DNA of 12,803 nt, from NCBI GenBank assembly GCA_022567875.1, contig JADFGB010000011.1, positions 1 through 12,803 on the forward strand, written 5' to 3'. The translations under genes were made by a program, and so were the position numbers. Positions 7,677 through 12,803 of the stretch are shown piece after piece. The DNA comes from Bacteroidota bacterium (GTDB lineage: Bacteria > Bacteroidota > Ignavibacteria > Ignavibacteriales > Ignavibacteriaceae). The notes beneath the pieces were generated by a model, which did not search any database, was not told the origin of the DNA, and saw only the letters and a list, made by a program, of their open reading frames with translations. Position 1 is the stretch's first letter. Each line of letters begins with the position of its first letter.

Positions 7677-8027
7677 ATGAAAAAGATAACTGTATACGAA
7701 AAACCCACTTGTACAACCTGTCGTAAGGTTTCTAAATATTTAGAGAAACAAGGTTTTGAATTTGAAAAAATCAACTATTATATAAAACCATTTTCAAAAT
7801 CATTATTAAAAAATCTTCTGAATAAAATGAATATGAAACCAAGTGAACTTTTAAGAAAAAAAGAAAAAATTTATAAAGAGTTGAATGTGAAAAAAATGAC
7901 TGAGCATGAAATTCTTGATGCTATGCTTAAATATAATGACTTAATTCAAAGACCAATTATTGAATACGGTGATAAAGCTATACTTGCACGTCCTCCGGAA
8001 ATAATAAATAAATTTTTTGAAAAGTAA
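7677..8027 (+). CDS. ArsC/Spx-family thioredoxin-fold protein, arsenate-reductase-like
   Basis: Small cytoplasmic thiol protein (116 residues) of the ArsC/YffB/Spx family. The active-site loop near the N terminus is KPTCTTCRK, with Cys12 in the position of the catalytic cysteine of plasmid-type ArsC and a second cysteine at 15, giving a CXXC that classical ArsC lacks. Arginines at 60, 92 (in QRPI) and 105 (in ARPPE) match in position the arsenate-binding Arg60, Arg94 and Arg107 of that enzyme. A reductase function is therefore possible, using either Cys15 or glutaredoxin/thioredoxin for turnover. No arsR, arsB or other arsenic gene is nearby, so a general thiol-redox or Spx-like regulatory role is an alternative. 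It appears to be a single-gene unit, divergent from the GGGPS-like gene and 127 bases ahead of the LiaF-like gene. A GGAG sequence 4 bases before the ATG supports the start. Confidence 0.82.
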   Translation: MKKITVYEKPTCTTCRKVSKYLEKQGFEFEKINYYIKPFSKSLLKNLLNKMNMKPSELLRKKEKIYKELNVKKMTEHEILDAMLKYNDLIQRPIIEYGDKAILARPPEIINKFFEK

Positions 8028-8120
8028 TTATCCTTCTATAATGCTGAATTTATATTTCACCGAGTTTCTTGGTTATTTAACCGAAAAATTATTTCTATAT
8101 GCTCTTTCTTTTTATATGTT

Positions 8121-8126
8121 TATAAT
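8121..8126 (+). promoter_or_regulatory. Candidate -10 box for the LiaF-like/LytS/LytTR unit
   Basis: A consensus TATAAT lies 28 bases ahead of the ATG of the LiaF-like gene and upstream of its GGAG ribosome binding site (8145-8148). No good -35 sequence lies 16-18 bases upstream, and in this AT-rich DNA such a hexamer can occur by chance. If the host uses the Bacteroidota-type consensus, the real promoter may be elsewhere. Confidence 0.3.
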
Positions 8127-8154
8127 AAATGAAAAATATTACTTGGAGTAAATA

Positions 8155-8904
8155 ATGGAAAAGAATAATAAATTAAAAAGAAGAAATAAACTTGATCCGA
8201 GAGTAGTGCTCGGCATAGGTTTAGTGATTATAGGAGCATTAATCCTTTTGGATAATATTTTTCTTCTAGATTTTAATATTCTTCATATAATATTTTCTTT
8301 TCCGTCAATATTAATTTTTATAGGCATACTCATCCTCATGCACGGGAACAATAGAGTACTTGGTTCTATTTTATTAGTGTTGGGTGTGTTCTTAATTATT
8401 CCAAGAATTTTCCCTTGGATTTATTACGATAAACATATAATACTTCCTGTATTAATAATTGCATTTGGATTGTTCATAATTTTCAGAAAAAGATTTCCTC
8501 ATTACAAAAATAGTGACGGAGACCAATCCGAGACAGAGGGCGAATATAATAAATATGATACCGACAGACTTAACGATATATCAATCTTCGGTGGTGGACA
8601 AAAAATTATTACTTCTAATAATTTTAAAGGCGGAAATATTACCTCTATATTCGGAGGTTCAGAGATTGATTTAACTAATTGTGCATTGGCTAATAAAACT
8701 GTTGTGATAGATATTCTGGCAATATTTGGAGGCTCAACTTTAATTGTACCAAAAGAATGGAATGTAATTCTTGATGTGTTCCCTTTGTTTGGCGGTTTCT
8801 CTAATAAAATAAGAAGAGCACCCGAAACAAAGATTGATATGAAAAAAACTTTGATCATAAAGGGACTCGTTATTTTTGGCGGCGGCGAAGTAAAATCATT
8901 TTAG
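8155..8904 (+). CDS. LiaF-like membrane protein with four TM helices and FGG repeats
   Basis: Probable envelope-stress sensor or modulator related to LiaF/YvqF. The N-terminal half has a basic start (KLKRRNK) and four transmembrane helices (about 17-36, 43-62, 67-84 and 94-111), as in DUF5668/LiaF-TM proteins. A charged linker (about 112-140) leads to a C-terminal domain in which an I/L-F-G-G motif recurs five times, at 144-147, 165-168, 190-193, 211-214 and 240-243. This is the pattern of the LiaF C-terminal domain, probably turns of a small beta-helix-like fold. The Shine-Dalgarno sequence GGAG is 6 bases before the ATG. A LytS-type kinase follows after 21 bases and a LytTR regulator after that, so the three genes probably form one operon. 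By analogy with Bacillus LiaF, which holds its kinase inactive until the cell wall is disturbed, it may restrain the kinase; here the partner family is different (LytS rather than LiaS), so that is inference. Confidence 0.85.
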   Translation: MEKNNKLKRRNKLDPRVVLGIGLVIIGALILLDNIFLLDFNILHIIFSFPSILIFIGILILMHGNNRVLGSILLVLGVFLIIPRIFPWIYYDKHIILPVLIIAFGLFIIFRKRFPHYKNSDGDQSETEGEYNKYDTDRLNDISIFGGGQKIITSNNFKGGNITSIFGGSEIDLTNCALANKTVVIDILAIFGGSTLIVPKEWNVILDVFPLFGGFSNKIRRAPETKIDMKKTLIIKGLVIFGGGEVKSF

Positions 8905-8925
8905 CAACAAAAAACTATTTAAAAA

Positions 8926-9981
8926 ATGTTGACTAACCCGATTCTTTCAAGCTTTAAAAATTTTAGACTTTACCTGCTTTTCTGGTTTATAATAATTGCA
9001 ATTTATTTAAGCATATTAACTTTTGGTATTAAAGCAGATCTCTATTTCATTATTATTGACAGCATTGTATTCAATTTAATATTAAGCGGATTAGGTTTGA
9101 GCTTTTGGTACAGTGCAAGATTCATTCCCTTAGAAATGAATAATCTTTCAAGAATTATTTTTACACATATTTTCGGCGGTGTTCTTCTTACAATTATATG
9201 GCTGTTTTTAGGATATAATGTTATAAATATATTTATTAAAAATTTTGACGATTATTCAAAATTTTTCTTTGAAACTCTCTCTTGGCGTTTTTTAATCGGA
9301 TTATTAATCTATTTTTTAATTACTTCATTTTATTACATTATAACATACTACACCGGATTTCAAGAGAAAATAGTAACTGAAAATAAATATAAAATTTTAG
9401 CAACAGAAGCTGAACTTAAAAATTTAAAATTCCAAATAAACCCTCATTTTTTATTTAACAGTTTGAATTCTCTTAGTGCACTCACAACTATAAATCCTAA
9501 AAAAGCAAAAGTGATGATTCAAAAGCTTGCAGATTTTTTAAGATATACTCTCCCTAATAATGAAAAACAAAAAAATAAATTAAGCGAAGAATTAAGGAAT
9601 ATTAAATTATATCTTGAAATTGAAAAAATTCGCTTTGAAGATAAATTTGAATACATTGAAAAAATAGACGAAGAATGTAAGCAAGTTGAAGTACCAAATA
9701 TGATTTTACAACCGTTGATTGAAAACGCAATAAAGCATGCTGTGTATGAAACTCTAGACAAAGTAACTATAACATTAACCTGCACCCAAGAAAATGAATT
9801 CCTAAAAATTAATTTAACTAATAATTATGATAAAGAAACCAAAGCAAAAAAGGGTTCGGGAATAGGATTAAAAAACATTGAAGGACGTTTGGAACTTCTA
9901 TACGGAAGGAACGACCTACTTAAAGTTAAAAAAACAGATGACACTTTTAGTGTTAGTATGTATATTCCCTTAGAGGAATAA
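8926..9981 (+). CDS. LytS/YehU-type sensor histidine kinase
   Basis: Membrane histidine kinase of the His_kinase (LytS/YehU) family. Four hydrophobic segments (about 15-34, 41-63, 78-97 and 122-141) lie at the N terminus without a sizeable external loop, so the signal is probably sensed in the membrane or through a partner protein. A short helix (about 145-168) leads to the phospho-acceptor motif INPHFLFNSLN with His174. The ATPase part shows LQPLIENAIKHA (261-272, N-box Asn267) and GSGIGLKNIEGRL (310-322). The 351-residue length is usual for the family. It begins 21 bases after the LiaF-like gene, and its partner regulator begins 20 bases after its stop. The ATG lacks an obvious Shine-Dalgarno sequence, so translation may be coupled to the gene upstream. 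Confidence 0.93.
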   Translation: MLTNPILSSFKNFRLYLLFWFIIIAIYLSILTFGIKADLYFIIIDSIVFNLILSGLGLSFWYSARFIPLEMNNLSRIIFTHIFGGVLLTIIWLFLGYNVINIFIKNFDDYSKFFFETLSWRFLIGLLIYFLITSFYYIITYYTGFQEKIVTENKYKILATEAELKNLKFQINPHFLFNSLNSLSALTTINPKKAKVMIQKLADFLRYTLPNNEKQKNKLSEELRNIKLYLEIEKIRFEDKFEYIEKIDEECKQVEVPNMILQPLIENAIKHAVYETLDKVTITLTCTQENEFLKINLTNNYDKETKAKKGSGIGLKNIEGRLELLYGRNDLLKVKKTDDTFSVSMYIPLEE

Positions 9982-10001
9982 CTTAATTATAACTGATTGC
10001 T

Positions 10002-10751
10002 GTGAGAAATAAAATAAAAATAATCATAATTGACGATGAAAGTCTTTCGCGGGAAATTACAAAGGAATACCTGTCAGCAAAAAATAATATTGAAATTGCA
10101 GCAGAATGTTCAAACGGGTTTGAAGCAATAAAGAAAATTAACGAGTTAAAACCTGATCTGATTTTTTTAGATATTCAAATGCCTAAGCTTAATGGTTTTG
10201 AAGTGTTAGAACTTTTGGATGACCATCCCGTTATTATTTTTACTACCGCGTACGATAATTTTGCAATCAAAGCATTTGAAGTAAATGCTGCAGATTACTT
10301 ATTAAAACCATTTAGTGAAGAAAGATTTAATGAGGCATTGCAAAAAGCATTTGTTCATTTAGCAGATAAAGAAAAACAAAAAGAAATAATAAAAAATCTT
10401 ATTGAACACAATTACAAAGAAACTGATTATTTGGAAAGAGTAGTTATTAAAAAAGGTAAAAAAGTATCTATAATTCCTTCCGAGCAAATAAAGTGGTTAG
10501 AGGCACAGGATGATTACGTTATGATACACACGGAAAAAGAAAAATACTTAAAAAACAAAACAATGAAATATTTTGAACAGCACTTAGACCCGAATTTTTT
10601 TATAAGAATTCACCGCTCCCATTTAATAAGTGTAGATTACATACAACACCTCGAGCAAACCGAAAAGGATAATTACAATGTTATCCTTAAAAACGAACAA
10701 CAACTTCCAGTAAGCAAAACAGGTTTAGCCAAATTAAAAAATATACTTTAA
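10002..10751 (+). CDS. LytTR-family response regulator
   Basis: DNA-binding response regulator paired with the LytS-type kinase. The receiver domain (about 4-122) has Asp11/Asp12, phospho-acceptor Asp57 in FLDIQMP, Thr81/Thr82 and Lys102 in LLKPF, so it is complete. The LytTR DNA-binding domain follows from about 146 to the end, with WLEAQDDYVMIHT (165-177), FIRIHRSHLIS (200-210) and the closing PVSKTGLAKL. The start is a GTG: the next codons are AGA AAT AAA ATA, no ATG lies upstream in frame after the kinase stop, and the first beta strand begins almost at once, so GTG at 10002 is the only plausible start. No clear Shine-Dalgarno sequence precedes it. As the last gene of the LiaF-like operon, it probably controls envelope or stress genes and perhaps its own operon. 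The protein's length and order of parts are normal. Confidence 0.93.
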   Translation: MRNKIKIIIIDDESLSREITKEYLSAKNNIEIAAECSNGFEAIKKINELKPDLIFLDIQMPKLNGFEVLELLDDHPVIIFTTAYDNFAIKAFEVNAADYLLKPFSEERFNEALQKAFVHLADKEKQKEIIKNLIEHNYKETDYLERVVIKKGKKVSIIPSEQIKWLEAQDDYVMIHTEKEKYLKNKTMKYFEQHLDPNFFIRIHRSHLISVDYIQHLEQTEKDNYNVILKNEQQLPVSKTGLAKLKNIL

Positions 10752-10766
10752 TAAAAAAATAAAATA

Positions 10767-10799
10767 CGGATTCAAACAGATTCAATCTGCGATCATCCG
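10767..10799. repeat. Nested imperfect palindrome between convergent genes
   Basis: Two inverted repeats share one centre at base 10783: an inner CAGATT/AATCTG (10777-10782 and 10784-10789) and an outer CGGAT/ATCCG (10767-10771 and 10795-10799), separated by symmetric 5-base unpaired stretches. GATTCAA also occurs twice in direct order (10769-10775 and 10779-10785). It lies 15 bases beyond the regulator stop. It lacks a T run on either strand, so it is a poor intrinsic terminator, and it may be part of the same repeat unit as the GC-rich palindrome that follows. Confidence 0.55.
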
Positions 10800-10819
10800 C
10801 CTTATCCATGAAATCGGAG

Positions 10820-10839
10820 CCTGCCTGCCGGTAGGTAGG
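10820..10839. repeat. REP-like CCTGCC/GGTAGG palindrome
   Basis: A 20-base block of very unusual composition for this DNA: CCTGCCTGCC directly joined to GGTAGGTAGG. Each arm is a tandem repeat of a 4-base unit. As + strand RNA the arms pair along their whole length if two G-U pairs are allowed; on the - strand the same positions give A-C mismatches, so the hairpin is favoured in one direction. It stands in the gap between two convergent genes, the typical site of REP-type elements. I recall close variants as dispersed repeats in many Bacteroidota and candidate-phylum genomes, where they translate into the string YRQAG, as this one does in an antisense frame. Copy number cannot be judged from one window. 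Confidence 0.6.
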
Positions 10840-10852
10840 TTCTATAAAAAAA

Positions 10853-12803
10853 CTATTTAATTTCCTTAAACTTATTAAAAATACCAAACCCTGATTTTGC
10901 TACAACATCCTGAAAATGTTTAACTTTTGTTTTATAAAAGTCGTTATATTCGGCAAACAATTTTTTTGATATTTTTTTTACCTGCTCAAATTTAACAACA
11001 GCGTTTTGTCCGGAAAGCCCGGTTATGTGATAATTAATATATCTTAAATCACCGAGTTCACTCATCAATATTCCCGAATTATCCCAATAACCTGTTCTAT
11101 CTTTATCCGCTACTAACTTATTCCTAAGCTTTGTAATCTCTTTTTTTAATTTTTTTGCTTCTTCTTTAAGTTCTTTAGTTTTTGTACTATCCATATCTTT
11201 TAATATGGAATTAAAAGTCTTAATTGATTTCAATGTTTTTCCGATTTGTTTATAAGCATCGGCAACTTTTTCGGTCAGTGTGCCCATTTTTACATTAAAG
11301 TCATAATTCTTTTTGGCAATAGTTTCGTCATATTTAAAACGTGGATCGGGTTTGACTTCAAATTTTGAGGATAACTTTTGCTCACCTGCTGTTATTTGAA
11401 CAATATATGTTCCAGGCAATACGCTTAGTCCGCCTTTATCTTCCCCAGGTTTGTCTTTTCTGTTAGGAGATTTAAATGCTTTTTCTTTTAAATCCCAAGT
11501 GATCCTGTTTATTCCGTCTTTCATTGTTCCTTTATAAGTACGAATTACAGTTGAATCATTCCTCATAATTTTAACAACGGCTTTCTTTTCTTTTTTCGTA
11601 TCTACTAACTTTTTTAGACTGTCGGGTAAATTTAAATAGAAAGTAAAAAAAACACCCTGTTTTCTATTTTTACCTTTGAAAGCCGTTGAACCGGCACCGT
11701 ACATGGATGGTTCTCCGGTTCCGTAAAATCTGTATAAATATGCATCATTAATTTGGAAGAGATAAGATTTGTTCTTCAATATATTTTTGCTTAATTCTCT
11801 GAGAGGAGAAATATCATCAATAATATAAACACCTCTTCCATAAGTACCGATGACTACATCACTTTCACGTTCTTGTATTTTTAAACCCAATACAGGAACT
11901 GTGGGGAAACCATTTGTCCACTTCGTCCAGTTTTCTCCGCCGTCAATTGTAAAATACAAACCGAATTCTGTTCCCAGAAATAAAAGATTTTTATCCACAG
12001 GATCTTCAACAATTGTTCTCACAAATCCATCAATGTTTTTCTTAGCTATGTTTTCCCAAGTTTGTCCGTAATCGTGAGTGACAAATACATATTTTTCCCA
12101 ATTGTTCCTGCGGTAGTCATTTGCTACAGCATAAGCGGTTGCAGCATCGTGTTTAGAAGCTCTTACTCTCGGTATCCAGGTAAATTTTGGCATCATTTCT
12201 TCTTCAATTAAAAAATTGGAAACATTACTCCAAGTCTTTCCGCCGTCCTTAGTAACCTGTATATTTCCGTCATCGGTTCCCACCCAGATAACACCTTGTT
12301 TTATCCGGCTCGGTGAAATTGAAATTATCGTGGTGTAATTTTCGGCTCCGGTTACATCTCTTGTTAATCCCCCACTTTCAGCTTGCTTTTGTTTTGTGGA
12401 GTCGTTGGTAGTTAAATCAGGACTAATAATTTTCCAAGTCAATCCTTTATCCGTGCTTTTATGTACAAACTGACTTCCGTAGTAAATTGTAGAAGAATTA
12501 AAAGGATCGATTGCCAATGCTGCATTCCAATTGTACCTGTGTTTTACATCCGAAACAGTCGGTTTTATTGTTCTGCGATCTTTTGTATCAAGATTATAAT
12601 AACTTAACCAACCTTCCTGCGACATAGAATAACCTGCATTAAAATTATCAGGATCGGGTCTGGTATCAAAACCGTCTCCGCCTCCTAATTTCTGCCAATG
12701 AAAATTATAAATACTTCCCCCGGAAAACGATGTACTTGGACCTCTCCAAGAACCGTTGTCCTGAAGTCCGCCGTAAACATTGTACGGAATTGCGTTATCC
12801 ACT
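10853..12803 (-). CDS. Asp-box (BNR/sortilin-like) beta-propeller protein, N terminus outside window
   Basis: C-terminal 650 or so residues of a large, probably exported propeller protein. The GTG near 12802 is not a start: the protein is already inside a conserved stretch there (DNAIPYNVYGGLQDNGSW), and the frame continues past the window. Four Asp-box motifs of the S/T-x-D-x-G-x-T/N-W type are visible, counting from that codon, at 116-123 (STDKGLTW), 184-191, 242-249 and 285-292, each marking a propeller blade. GTYGRGVYIIDD (319-330) closes the propeller. Residues 408-487 look like a FlgD-type beta-sandwich (NRITWDLK, then LPGTYIVQI). The C terminus (495-645) is lysine-rich and helical, with possible coiled coil around 540-565. 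Such proteins are often annotated as glycosyl hydrolase or VPS10/sortilin-like, but no catalytic residues can be assigned and the function is unknown; a ligand- or protein-binding role on the cell surface or in the periplasm is a guess. No type IX secretion C-terminal signal is evident. Confidence 0.88.
   Translation of the reverse strand, partial: VDNAIPYNVYGGLQDNGSWRGPSTSFSGGSIYNFHWQKLGGGDGFDTRPDPDNFNAGYSMSQEGWLSYYNLDTKDRRTIKPTVSDVKHRYNWNAALAIDPFNSSTIYYGSQFVHKSTDKGLTWKIISPDLTTNDSTKQKQAESGGLTRDVTGAENYTTIISISPSRIKQGVIWVGTDDGNIQVTKDGGKTWSNVSNFLIEEEMMPKFTWIPRVRASKHDAATAYAVANDYRRNNWEKYVFVTHDYGQTWENIAKKNIDGFVRTIVEDPVDKNLLFLGTEFGLYFTIDGGENWTKWTNGFPTVPVLGLKIQERESDVVIGTYGRGVYIIDDISPLRELSKNILKNKSYLFQINDAYLYRFYGTGEPSMYGAGSTAFKGKNRKQGVFFTFYLNLPDSLKKLVDTKKEKKAVVKIMRNDSTVIRTYKGTMKDGINRITWDLKEKAFKSPNRKDKPGEDKGGLSVLPGTYIVQITAGEQKLSSKFEVKPDPRFKYDETIAKKNYDFNVKMGTLTEKVADAYKQIGKTLKSIKTFNSILKDMDSTKTKELKEEAKKLKKEITKLRNKLVADKDRTGYWDNSGILMSELGDLRYINYHITGLSGQNAVVKFEQVKKISKKLFAEYNDFYKTKVKHFQDVVAKSGFGIFNKFKEIK

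Noticed and set aside
8069..8084. Terminator of the ArsC-like gene
   Set aside because: The hairpin has only six pairs, one of them G-T, and is followed by A residues rather than a T run.
8502..8858. 118-residue open frame antisense to the LiaF-like gene
   Set aside because: It is a shadow of the FGG-repeat coding region; its PPN/PPK pattern is the reverse reading of the FGG codons.
10687..10887. 66-residue antisense open frame containing YRQAG
   Set aside because: It overlaps the regulator and propeller genes and translates the REP-like palindrome; there is no protein-like signal.
12800..12802. GTG (- strand) as the start of the propeller protein
   Set aside because: It falls within conserved propeller sequence and the frame runs off the window; the real start lies beyond.

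Overview
The window is AT-rich, tightly packed DNA, most likely from the Bacteroidota/Ignavibacteriota side of the FCB group. That placement is inferred from gene content: a bacterial geranylgeranylglyceryl-phosphate-synthase-like enzyme, a LiaF-like/LytS/LytTR cluster, a menaquinol-type cytochrome bc complex with a multiheme cytochrome c, a large Asp-box propeller protein, and weak Shine-Dalgarno signals. No rRNA, tRNA, CRISPR array, prophage or insertion sequence is visible. Twelve protein genes are supported; two of them run off the window edges.

Left end (1-2218, + strand): the 3' part of a fused cytochrome b gene whose reading frame is already open at base 2, then, 10 bases later, a secreted, C-terminally anchored cytochrome with nine CXXCH heme sites. 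A perfect 15-bp hairpin with a T run closes this unit. It looks like the end of an operon for a quinol-oxidising bc-type complex in which a multiheme c subunit replaces an ordinary cytochrome c1 or f.

Middle (2374-7517): a YhhQ-type queuosine precursor transporter on + converges on a run of four - strand genes. In transcription order these are a GGGP-synthase family enzyme, a GmhA sedoheptulose-7-phosphate isomerase 24 bases downstream, a hybrid sensor histidine kinase (Cache-like sensor, HAMP, HisKA, HATPase, REC) and an S9-like alpha/beta hydrolase. The first two form a convincing pair; the kinase and hydrolase may belong to separate units.

Right half (7677-12803): an ArsC/Spx-family thiol protein, then a three-gene + strand unit of a LiaF-like four-helix membrane protein with five FGG repeats, a LytS-type histidine kinase and a LytTR response regulator. 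This is probably an envelope-stress sensing module. It converges on a large - strand gene for an exported Asp-box (BNR/sortilin-like) propeller protein, cut by the window end. The 101-bp gap between the two contains nested inverted repeats and a GC-rich CCTGCC/GGTAGG palindrome that looks like a dispersed REP-type element.

The least ordinary parts are the cytochrome b plus nonaheme cytochrome pair, the archaeal-type lipid enzyme paired with gmhA, and the REP-like element. Nothing here clearly amounts to an undescribed system; the bc-nonaheme complex is the best candidate for closer study.
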